Part shown: positions 1-5,781 of the stretch, piece by piece
How the letters are laid out: each line of letters opens with the position of its first letter
How positions within the stretch are numbered: the stretch's first letter is position 1
NCBI GenBank assembly: GCA_014859225.1
Contig: JACUUP010000083.1
Coordinates: forward strand, 1 to 6,730
Direction: 5' to 3'
From: Candidatus Aerophobota bacterium
GTDB taxonomy: Bacteria > Aerophobota > Aerophobia > Aerophobales > B3-G15
Length of the DNA stretch: 6,730 nt
Program-made: the position numbers and the translations under genes
The notes under the pieces: generated by a model
Told to the model about the DNA's origin: nothing
The model's database searches: none
What the model saw: the letters and a program-made list of their open reading frames with translations, nothing else

Positions 1-359
1 TTAGCTGCAACTATTCCATTTGCTCCTAAGATGCCTATATTGGTATCAGCAATATGCATGGAGCCACCTTTCCCTTTGCAGTAACCTGTTTTCTTCCCAT
101 AAAGCTCTGCCATCATGAGTTTAACATCTCCACCCTTGGCAATTAAATGACCGTGACCTCTGTGTGTGCTTCCGATGTAATCATCCTTCCTGAGGCAGGA
201 TGCAACTCCCACGGCAACGGCTTCTTCTCCAATATAAAGATGTTTTAACCCGGGCAAAATACCCTGGAGGTGAAGCTCCTCCACTTTTAATTCAAATTTT
301 CTTATCCGCACCATCTTCTCATACATCTGGAAAAGCTTTTCTTTTTTTAGCTGCAACAT
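1..359 (-). CDS. Thiamine-diphosphate dehydrogenase E1 alpha subunit (acetoin/pyruvate dehydrogenase type), N-terminal part
   Basis: Partial gene: the first 119 codons are present and the reading frame stays open to the left edge. The start ATG at 359-357 follows an AAGGAG ribosome binding site by 6 nt. The protein opens MLQLKKEKLFQMYEKM and carries E1 alpha hallmarks: H40-L-Y-x-G-E-E-A-V (40-48), T-H-R-G-H-G-H (65-71) followed by A-K-G, and G-K-G-G-S-M-H (96-102) before a GANGIV stretch. These belong to the alpha chain of 2-oxoacid or acetoin dehydrogenase E1, which decarboxylates or cleaves its substrate on thiamine diphosphate and passes an acyl group to lipoyl-E2. The GDG diphosphate-binding motif lies beyond the window. 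The THRGHGH...AKG wording and the short N-terminus resemble AcoA-type acetoin dehydrogenase more than classical PdhA, but 119 residues cannot decide the substrate. Only 10 bp separate it from the AOR gene, so cotranscription is likely. E1 beta and E2 genes would be expected further left. Confidence 0.88.
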   Translation of the reverse strand, partial: MLQLKKEKLFQMYEKMVRIRKFELKVEELHLQGILPGLKHLYIGEEAVAVGVASCLRKDDYIGSTHRGHGHLIAKGGDVKLMMAELYGKKTGYCKGKGGSMHIADTNIGILGANGIVAA

Positions 360-365
360 TACTCT

Positions 366-371
366 CTCCTT
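366..371 (-). promoter_or_regulatory. Shine-Dalgarno site of the E1 alpha gene, overlapping the AOR stop
   Basis: AAGGAG lies 6 nt before the ATG at 359. It shares bases with the AOR stop codon (TAA at 372-370, read as TAAGGAG), so a ribosome finishing AOR covers the next initiation site. This fits translational coupling and fixes the E1 alpha start. Confidence 0.75.
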
Positions 372-2142
372 ATTGTAAAAAATCAGGAAGCTTTTTTGGA
401 TTACCTTTCTTATCCCAACCTCTCATATCGTAGTATTCATCGAGCATATACATAAACTCATCTTTATTTACCAGTTTTCCATCATCTCTTCTTCCCTCTT
501 TAAAAAAGCGTACAGGAAGCATGTCATCTTCTTTTGTCAGCCCTTCCCGCATGCTTATCATTCGCCGCAGCGTAGAAATATCATTTGCCATCTCCTCCAA
601 TTTTTCCCGCTTATAGCTGATACCGGTGATGGCTTCAATTATAGTGATTAAGTCATTCCATTGGATAAGGTCCCTGAAGAATCTGCATAAAATAAGAGTA
701 TCAAAAATGGTCATTCTGTTTTCCCATTCAATTAATAGTTTTGCCTTACCTTCAACCTGCTCAGGAGGGATAATTCCAGCAAGCTCTGGTTTGTAAAATG
801 TAGCTGTTAAGTGACAGGCTCCCCGGGGAGAAGTTGCATACTGAAGAGCCATACCTTTCAGTACTCGAGGGTCAAATCCTGCAGGCTCAAGACCCTTAAC
901 ATGAACGGCTACATCTTCAGCATCAAAGTGCTTTGCTGTATACTTTATACCTCGGGCAAGTATATCTCCTATCCCTTCTCTATTTTTAATTTTTTGAAGA
1001 AGTTCTATGGCAACATCAGAGTTGCCGTATTCAAATTTTTCTTTAATCCTCCCTCTCTTTGAAAGCTCCATACAAAAGGCAATCAGGTTTCCCGCACTTA
1101 TTGTATCCATCCCCGCTCTGTCACATATATCATTGAGGTAAGCAATCTCCTCCAGCTCATTTATCCGACAAAGACCCCCAAAGGCATAAATTGTTTCATG
1201 TTCGGGACCTTCTATCTTTAAACCTTTATGCCTTCCTTTTAAAACTTCGGAAACTTTCCCACAGGCAATAAAACATCTCTCGCAGGCATGGGGCATAACT
1301 TTTAAATCATTAAGGAGAGAATCTGCACTTATCTTCTCCCAGTCTTCAAACACTCCTTTTGACCAGTATTCTGAAGGCCAGGCTTTTGCATTGTTGAGTA
1401 TAGCCACCATCTGGACAGTCCCATACTTTCTATAGGCGGCAACCCCCGCATCATTTTTCCCTTTTCTTACCAGAGATTTAACATAGCTCCTTAAAAGGTT
1501 ATCATCAGCTAAATTTGCACTTGCATTCCCATGAAAAACGAGCGCTTTCAACTTTTTGGAACCCATAACCGCCCCTAATCCACATCTTCCGGCACTTCTC
1601 CAGTAATTGTTCTCTATGCAAGCAAAGGTAACCATCTTCTCCCCCGCAGGACCTATTACCATCGCCTGTGCCCCGGGGACGCCAACTTCTTTTAAGATGG
1701 TATCCTCTGTTTCATAGGTATCCTTACCCCAGAGATGCTCAGCTGAATGAAATTTAACACCATCGTTTGAAATTTCAAGATAAACAGGAGAGGAGGAGGC
1801 ACCTGTTACTAAAATAGCATCATAACCTGCTGCTTTCATCTTATAGGCTACCCAGCCTCCCGCATAGGAGTCGGCAAAAAAGTTTGTCAGGGGAGACTTG
1901 GAAAAAACTGCATATCTACTTGCACCCATCATTTTTGTTCCAGTAGCAGGCCCTAAAGCAAAAACAAGCACATTGTCAGGAGAAAGAGGGTCTTTCCCTT
2001 TTTCCAGATTTTCCCATAAAAGATATGCTCCAAGACCTCTGCCGCCCAGGGTAGCTCGTAAAATATCATCAGAAATTTCCTCTTCCTGCCACTTTTTTTC
2101 ACTTAAGTCAACCCTCAACAGTTTGTTATAAAATCCTCTCAT
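370..2142 (-). CDS. aor: Tungsten-containing aldehyde ferredoxin oxidoreductase (AOR family)
   Basis: A complete 590-aa enzyme, close to the usual AOR length of about 600. The family oxidises aldehydes to carboxylic acids in the cytoplasm at a tungsten bis-pterin centre and passes electrons through one [4Fe-4S] cluster to ferredoxin. The N-terminus (MRGFYNKLLRVDLS, then GGRGLGAYLL) is the typical AOR opening. RSAGRCGLGAVMGSKKLKA at about 182-200 is a family signature. Cluster ligands are C287-x2-C290-x3-C294 plus distant C486 within DTLILC. A pterin-contact motif D-x-x-G-x-D is at 341-346. GPE(H)E at 312-316 and H444 in SPRGACHL probably match the active-site Glu and His of Pyrococcus AOR. 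I chose ATG 2142 rather than the in-frame TTG at 2145 because AGGAGG is 6 nt from the ATG but only 3 nt from the TTG. The gene follows the SDR by about 20 bp and precedes E1 alpha by 10 bp. No iron-sulfur partner subunit is adjacent. The aldehyde substrate cannot be read from the sequence. Confidence 0.95.
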   Translation of the reverse strand: MRGFYNKLLRVDLSEKKWQEEEISDDILRATLGGRGLGAYLLWENLEKGKDPLSPDNVLVFALGPATGTKMMGASRYAVFSKSPLTNFFADSYAGGWVAYKMKAAGYDAILVTGASSSPVYLEISNDGVKFHSAEHLWGKDTYETEDTILKEVGVPGAQAMVIGPAGEKMVTFACIENNYWRSAGRCGLGAVMGSKKLKALVFHGNASANLADDNLLRSYVKSLVRKGKNDAGVAAYRKYGTVQMVAILNNAKAWPSEYWSKGVFEDWEKISADSLLNDLKVMPHACERCFIACGKVSEVLKGRHKGLKIEGPEHETIYAFGGLCRINELEEIAYLNDICDRAGMDTISAGNLIAFCMELSKRGRIKEKFEYGNSDVAIELLQKIKNREGIGDILARGIKYTAKHFDAEDVAVHVKGLEPAGFDPRVLKGMALQYATSPRGACHLTATFYKPELAGIIPPEQVEGKAKLLIEWENRMTIFDTLILCRFFRDLIQWNDLITIIEAITGISYKREKLEEMANDISTLRRMISMREGLTKEDDMLPVRFFKEGRRDDGKLVNKDEFMYMLDEYYDMRGWDKKGNPKKLPDFLQ

Positions 2143-2148
2143 CAAATT

Positions 2149-2154
2149 CCTCCT
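2149..2154 (-). promoter_or_regulatory. Shine-Dalgarno site of the AOR gene
   Basis: A full AGGAGG lies 6 nt upstream of ATG 2142, after an A/T-only stretch that follows the SDR stop. Its spacing favours the ATG over the TTG immediately before it. It is the strongest ribosome binding site in the window, suggesting high AOR expression. Confidence 0.75.
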
Positions 2155-2162
2155 AAAAAAAA

Positions 2163-2912
2163 TTAATCCATAAGAATTCCCCCATTAACATCCGTGACCT
2201 CACCCGTGATAAATTTTGCTCTATCAGAGGCAAGAAAAAGCACCGCTTCAGCTATGTCCTGAGGTTCTCCAAATCTACCTAGTGGTATTTGTTTTGCAAG
2301 TTTCTCCCTATCCTCCTTAGACCAGATATCAGTCATCCTCGTTTTAATCTGTCCAGGGCAAACAGCATTCACATTCACTCCGTAAGGGGCGAGTTTTTTT
2401 GCAAAAGATTTAGTAAGGGAGATAACCCCAGCCTTGGAGGCAGAATAATTAGCGCCTACTATAATTCCACCTATTTTTCCCGCAAGTGAGGCAATGTTTA
2501 CTATCTTCCCGTATTCTTGAGAAATCATAACCTGCATGACTGCCTGAGAACAAAGAAAGCAGCCTTTAAGATTTATCGCCAGAACCCTGTCCCATTCCTC
2601 TTCGCTAATGTCCTCAAGCGGGGTAAGGCAAGTAATTCCAGCATTGTTAACAAGAATGTCTACTCTTTTGAATTCCTCTACTATTTCCTTAAATACTTTC
2701 CTAACTTCATCTCCACGGGAAACATCTAACTTAACTGGAAGAGCAGAAAATCCCTTATCTTTAATTTCCGAGGCTGTTTTTGTAGCAGCCTCATAGTCTA
2801 TATCGCACACTAAAACATCTGCACCTTCTCCTGCAAAGGTTAAACAGATAGCCTTGCCTATCCCCCGTGCTCCTCCTGTCACAACAGCAACTTTTGCCTC
2901 CAGCTCTTTCAT
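2163..2912 (-). CDS. NAD-type short-chain dehydrogenase/reductase (classical SDR)
   Basis: A complete 249-aa classical SDR, of normal family length. Visible elements are the Rossmann glycine motif T12-G-G-A-R-G-I-G19, D37 at the end of strand beta-2 (an acidic residue there usually selects NAD(H) over NADP(H)), NNAG at 89-92, the catalytic tetrad N114, S142, Y156 and K160, PG at 186-187, and the FITGEVTDVNGG C-terminal region. Such enzymes interconvert alcohols and carbonyls in the cytoplasm. FabG (3-oxoacyl-ACP reductase), 2,3-butanediol dehydrogenase and sugar-alcohol dehydrogenases look alike at this level, so no gene symbol is given. D37 argues for an oxidative NAD role over NADPH-dependent FabG. 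It is the first gene behind the consensus promoter at 2997-3024 and lies about 20 bp before AOR, so it probably belongs to the same catabolic unit. The ATG at 2912 is preceded by GAGG at 2922-2925 (9 nt spacing). Confidence 0.9.
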   Translation of the reverse strand: MKELEAKVAVVTGGARGIGKAICLTFAGEGADVLVCDIDYEAATKTASEIKDKGFSALPVKLDVSRGDEVRKVFKEIVEEFKRVDILVNNAGITCLTPLEDISEEEWDRVLAINLKGCFLCSQAVMQVMISQEYGKIVNIASLAGKIGGIIVGANYSASKAGVISLTKSFAKKLAPYGVNVNAVCPGQIKTRMTDIWSKEDREKLAKQIPLGRFGEPQDIAEAVLFLASDRAKFITGEVTDVNGGILMD

Positions 2913-2921
2913 GGTATACCC

Positions 2922-2925
2922 CCTC
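2922..2925 (-). promoter_or_regulatory. Ribosome binding site of the SDR gene
   Basis: GAGG within a GGAAGAGGGGG purine run lies 9 nt before ATG 2912. The palindrome GGTATACC fills the space between this site and the start codon. Confidence 0.55.
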
Positions 2926-2986
2926 TTCCGCTACTATCAATCTGTTTTGTTCACCTGCATGATTTTACGAATAATATTATGATTAT

Positions 2987-3009
2987 GATGGTTACTATTA
3001 TAAACCATC
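2987..3009 (-). promoter_or_regulatory. Perfect inverted repeat overlapping the -10 box (candidate operator)
   Basis: GATGGTT and AACCATC form a perfect 7-bp inverted repeat with a 9-bp spacer, 23 bp in all. The -10 hexamer TATAAT lies inside the spacer and the predicted transcription start is at or next to the downstream arm. A dimeric repressor bound here would block RNA polymerase. The arms do not match the ModE-type sites I know, so the regulator is unknown. A transcribed hairpin is less likely because one arm lies upstream of the expected start. Confidence 0.55.
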
Positions 3010-3024
3010 GGGGCATAATGTCAA
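2997..3024 (-). promoter_or_regulatory. Consensus sigma-70/sigma-A promoter for the SDR-AOR-E1 unit
   Basis: TTGACA (3024-3019) and TATAAT (3002-2997) are both exact consensus hexamers, separated by 16 bp. The -35 begins only 9 bp after the moaA stop codon. Transcription should start near 2989-2991, giving a leader of about 78 nt before the SDR ATG. Two perfect boxes in the only long gap of the gene train are unlikely to be chance. Confidence 0.8.
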
Positions 3025-3032
3025 AAAACTTA

Positions 3033-3986
3033 TTATCCTCCTATCTGGAACATAAATTTATGAGGACTGGTAAAGGCGGGACAGGAAACATTTTTTTGAA
3101 TTTTGTATCGTAAAGCCACATCTATCAGCTCTTGTATCTTGAGCTGGCTATGTTCATCACGCAATGCGTTTTTTACATCCAGCTCATAACCGGATGCAAG
3201 GCAGGGTCTTAGTTTTCCATCTGCGCTAAGACGCAAACGAGAACATCTGTGGCAAAAAGAATTTGAAATGGGGCTTATGAAACCTACGACGAGCGAAGTG
3301 CTATGTAGAGAAAAATACTCGGCAGGACCGTTTCCTAAGAAATTTGTGGGCTCTAATGCCCCCCATTTCTTCTCTATTATGCTCCGCACAACCTTGTTGG
3401 ATATCTGCCAGGACTTATCTCCTACTCCCTCAATAGGCATATATTCTATGAATCTGAGTACCAGCGAGTTTTTCAGGGCAAAATGCACAAAGTCATTTAT
3501 TTCGGTATCATTGATACCTTGAAGGGCTACCACGTTAATCTTTACAGGTTCAATGCCTGTCTCTTTTGCAGCTTCTATACCCTTTAAAACTTTCAAAAGA
3601 CCATCCGAGCCGGTGATGTGGATAAATTTATTCCTGTTGAGCGTATCCAGGCTCACGTTGATGCGTGAGATGCCTGCTTCTTTTAAACCCTTCGCATACT
3701 CGCTCAAGCATATTCCATTCGTAGTCAAGGTAATATCATCTATGTTTTGTACCCTGGTAATCATGTCAATTAATGTAATTATGTTCCTGCGCAAAAGCGG
3801 CTCTCCTCCGGTGAGTCTTACTTTCCTCACGCCAACTTCTGCCGCAACCTTTATGAACTGCACCATCTCCTCAAATCTCAAAATTTTTTCACGTTCCATA
3901 ATTCTAACCCACGTTTTAGGACGACAATAAATGCAGTTCAAATTGCACCTATCGGTCAAAGATAGCCTTAGATAATTCAGTTCCAT
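3033..3986 (-). CDS. moaA: GTP 3',8-cyclase MoaA (radical SAM, molybdopterin/tungstopterin synthesis)
   Basis: A complete 317-aa radical SAM enzyme. MoaA converts GTP to 3',8-cyclo-7,8-dihydro-GTP, the first committed step of the pterin cofactor that carries molybdenum or tungsten. The SAM-binding cluster motif is C14-x3-C18-x2-C21 and GGEP is at 60-63. The second, GTP-binding cluster is C245-x2-C248-x13-C262. The arginines used for GTP chemistry in studied MoaA proteins appear as R13 in TDRC and R250/R252 in SRLR. The protein ends in the catalytically important GG pair. The N-terminus is about 10 residues shorter than usual and lacks the D-x-x-x-R segment before YLRLS. An in-frame TAG directly before the ATG rules out a longer version. 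GGAAGG is 5 nt upstream of the start. It lies 20 bp after tupC, consistent with cotranscription and with a role in AOR cofactor supply. No other moa gene is in the window. Confidence 0.95.
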   Translation of the reverse strand: MELNYLRLSLTDRCNLNCIYCRPKTWVRIMEREKILRFEEMVQFIKVAAEVGVRKVRLTGGEPLLRRNIITLIDMITRVQNIDDITLTTNGICLSEYAKGLKEAGISRINVSLDTLNRNKFIHITGSDGLLKVLKGIEAAKETGIEPVKINVVALQGINDTEINDFVHFALKNSLVLRFIEYMPIEGVGDKSWQISNKVVRSIIEKKWGALEPTNFLGNGPAEYFSLHSTSLVVGFISPISNSFCHRCSRLRLSADGKLRPCLASGYELDVKNALRDEHSQLKIQELIDVALRYKIQKNVSCPAFTSPHKFMFQIGG

Positions 3987-3991
3987 CTAAA

Positions 3992-3997
3992 CCTTCC
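3992..3997 (-). promoter_or_regulatory. Ribosome binding site of moaA
   Basis: GGAAGG, within the purine run AAGAAGGAAGG, is 5 nt from the ATG at 3986. Together with the in-frame TAG at 3989-3987 it fixes the short MoaA start. Confidence 0.65.
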
Positions 3998-4006
3998 TTC
4001 TTACTA

Positions 4007-5077
4007 TCAGCCAATAATATGAAGCGCTGTAGCTTTAAACGATGCATAAACTTTTTTCCCAATGCCAAGCTGCATATCCTCGGCTGATTTTTTCGTAACT
4101 ACGGCGATAAGTGGAAAAGGACACGCAAGCTCGACTCTAACAAGTGGCCCGGAGAACGCTACGAGTTTTACTTGGCCGGAAAGAAAATTCCTGGCACTAC
4201 TTGCATGTTTTGCAGTAGAAAGTGTTATATTTTCTGCTCGAATACAAACATGCACTTTTTCACCTACCCGGCAGTTGGATATACCCTCGATTGTGTGCCC
4301 CTGAACATCTATACAAGTCATACCAGCATCGTTGGAGATTACCACACCTTTTAAAATATTTTCCACTCCAACAAATTTAGCCACTTCTTCATTTTCGGGA
4401 GCTCGGAAAACTTCGGTTGATTTCCCTGCCTGAACAAGCTCACCCTTCATTAAAACACCTATTCTATCGGCAAGATGCTGCCCCTGAAGCATGTTATGCG
4501 TCGCCATCACTACGGTAGTTTTTTGCTCACGACTAAGCCGCAGGATAAGACTCTCAATCAAGTCTACGCTCAAGGGATCAAGATTGGCAGTTGGTTCATC
4601 CAGCAGGAGCATCTCAGGTTCAGAGACTATGGCACGTGCCAGAGCAACCCTTTGCGTCTCGCCCCCGGAGAGTTTGCGTGAATGACTTTTTACATAGCTA
4701 TCCATGGATACTAAATGTAAAACCTGTATAACTTTGTTAGCGATATCTCTCTCTTTGTATCCCCGTACCCGGAGCGGATAGGCAACATTTTCGTACACAG
4801 TGGTATTGAATAAAAGTGGCTTTTGGAACACCATCGACATTTTGCGCCGTACCTTTAACTTGAACCTGGGTGAGGCTAAACTGTCTTTCCCTGCAAACTT
4901 TATTGTTCCTGCAGTCGGCTTATCCAGTAAATCAATCAACCTCAAAAGAGTCGTTTTACCCGCACCGGTTGGACCAACCAGAGCAAATATCTCCCCCTGT
5001 CCAATCTTCAAATTAATTCCTTTCAGAATCTCTTGCGAACCGTACCGGTAATATAAATCTACAATCTCCATATCCAT
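4007..5077 (-). CDS. tupC: Tungstate ABC transporter ATP-binding protein
   Basis: A complete 356-aa ATPase that powers tungstate import on the cytoplasmic face of the permease. Nucleotide-binding domain (about 1-235): Walker A G35-P-T-G-A-G-K-T-T43, Q-loop Q85 in VFQKP, signature L136-S-G-G-E140, Walker B MLLLDEP with D160 and E161, D-loop ANLD (164-167) and switch H194. The roughly 120-residue C-terminal part (about 236-356) looks like a TOBE/Mop-type oxyanion-binding region, with KGVVI...GHTIEG...VHVCIRAENITLS and then LSGQVKLVAFSGPLVRVEL...KATALHI. In ModC relatives such domains bind oxyanion and can feed back on transport. Many TupC proteins are shorter and lack this extension, so cytoplasmic inhibition by tungstate or molybdate is plausible. 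Start: ATG 5077, 4 nt after the tupB stop; a second ATG at 5071 is possible. Assignment to tungstate rather than molybdate rests mainly on the TupA partner. Confidence 0.9.
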   Translation of the reverse strand: MDMEIVDLYYRYGSQEILKGINLKIGQGEIFALVGPTGAGKTTLLRLIDLLDKPTAGTIKFAGKDSLASPRFKLKVRRKMSMVFQKPLLFNTTVYENVAYPLRVRGYKERDIANKVIQVLHLVSMDSYVKSHSRKLSGGETQRVALARAIVSEPEMLLLDEPTANLDPLSVDLIESLILRLSREQKTTVVMATHNMLQGQHLADRIGVLMKGELVQAGKSTEVFRAPENEEVAKFVGVENILKGVVISNDAGMTCIDVQGHTIEGISNCRVGEKVHVCIRAENITLSTAKHASSARNFLSGQVKLVAFSGPLVRVELACPFPLIAVVTKKSAEDMQLGIGKKVYASFKATALHIIG

Positions 5078-5081
5078 ATTA

Positions 5082-5771
5082 TCAGAACCTTTGCTGGATT
5101 AGGTTCATCGCCATATTAACCGCTAAAGATACACAGATGAGAACTATTCCAAGCGCCAGCGCAAACTCCAATTCACCTTTCTGAGTTTCCAGGGAAATTG
5201 CGGTCGTTAAGACGCGCGTAAATCCTTTAATGTTTCCCCCGAGCATAATCGCAGCCCCCACCTCTGATACTGCTCTGCCAAAACCCATAATCACTCCCGC
5301 CACCACCGAGAATCTTGCTTCTTTGATAATGGTCCAGATAACCTGCAAACGGGTAGCACCAAGTGATAACGCACTTTCTCTGATAGCAACATCAATACCG
5401 GTCAAAGCAGCAAAGGTGAGACCGAGCAGGATGGGCGTAATGAGTATGGTCTGCCCGATGATCATCGCCGTCGGTGTAAACATAAGACCCAGGCTACCCA
5501 GTGGTCCTGCCCGCGATATGAGCACGAAAACAAAAAGACCCACACATACCGTGGGCAGACTGTAAAAGGTTTGAATGAGATTTATCAAGAAGCGTTTGCC
5601 ACGAAATTGATGAAATTGAATTAATCCGGATAAGGGAATACAGATTGCTGAAGCGAATGTCGTTGAAGTTCCAGCAATCCACAAAGATCGCAGCGTAATC
5701 TCCACAACTTCCGGATCTCTCGTTGCTATAAGTTCAACTGCTTTGAGTAAGGCTCGCCCAAGTTCATTCAT
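5082..5771 (-). CDS. tupB: Tungstate ABC transporter permease
   Basis: A 229-aa integral membrane protein forming the tungstate channel. About five hydrophobic segments can be seen, near residues 22-50, 62-86, 97-124, 152-178 and 203-225. Between the third and fourth lies the cytoplasmic EAA loop, R-E-S-A-L-S-L-G-A-T (131-140) through the G-F-G-R-A-V-S-E-V-G-A stretch (163-173), which docks on the ATPase. Length and layout match TupB. The frame is open upstream to an ATG at 5897, but that version would overlap the tupA coding end by 116 bp and add 42 hydrophilic residues not expected in this family. I therefore use ATG 5771, 10 nt after the tupA stop. No good Shine-Dalgarno sequence precedes it (GCGAAAATACA), so translation probably depends on coupling to tupA. 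ModB and other anion permeases look alike; the tungstate assignment comes from the adjacent TupA. Confidence 0.88.
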   Translation of the reverse strand: MNELGRALLKAVELIATRDPEVVEITLRSLWIAGTSTTFASAICIPLSGLIQFHQFRGKRFLINLIQTFYSLPTVCVGLFVFVLISRAGPLGSLGLMFTPTAMIIGQTILITPILLGLTFAALTGIDVAIRESALSLGATRLQVIWTIIKEARFSVVAGVIMGFGRAVSEVGAAIMLGGNIKGFTRVLTTAISLETQKGELEFALALGIVLICVSLAVNMAMNLIQQRF

Positions 5772-5781
5772 TGTATTTTCG

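Larger units (their letters stand above)
2913..3032 (-). other. Intergenic region and 5' leader ahead of the SDR-AOR-E1 unit
   Basis: This is the only sizeable gap in the window (120 bp). From the moaA side it holds a T-run just after the moaA stop, the -35 and -10 boxes, an inverted repeat, then a leader of about 75-80 nt if transcription begins near 2990. The leader is very A/T-rich, with a tandem ATTATG repeat (2976-2987, plus-strand reading) and the palindrome ATAATATTAT (2971-2980). An 8-bp palindrome GGTATACC (2913-2920) abuts the SDR start codon. No GC-rich stem followed by a T-run was found, so I see no intrinsic terminator for moaA and readthrough is possible. The leader is too short and AT-rich to resemble a molybdenum/tungsten cofactor riboswitch. 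Confidence 0.6.

Noticed and set aside
2143-2145. TTG as the AOR start codon.
   Set aside because: AGGAGG is only 3 nt from the TTG but 6 nt from the adjacent ATG at 2142, and AOR proteins normally begin M-x-G-[FY].
2971-2987. The AT palindrome ATAATATTAT and tandem ATTATG as a second operator.
   Set aside because: Such short AT-only repeats are expected by chance in this AT-rich leader; they are described only as part of the leader.
2913-2996. A cofactor (Moco/Tuco-type) riboswitch in the SDR leader.
   Set aside because: The leader is only about 78 nt, very AT-rich, and shows no set of GC-containing helices.
3025-3035. An intrinsic terminator at the T-run just after moaA.
   Set aside because: No GC-rich hairpin precedes the T-run; the Ts are simply next to the -35 box.
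3553-3930. A plus-strand open frame of 125 codons inside moaA.
   Set aside because: It is an antisense shadow of a strongly recognisable MoaA, with no family resemblance of its own. The other plus-strand frames (for example 5230-5565 in tupB) were rejected on the same grounds.
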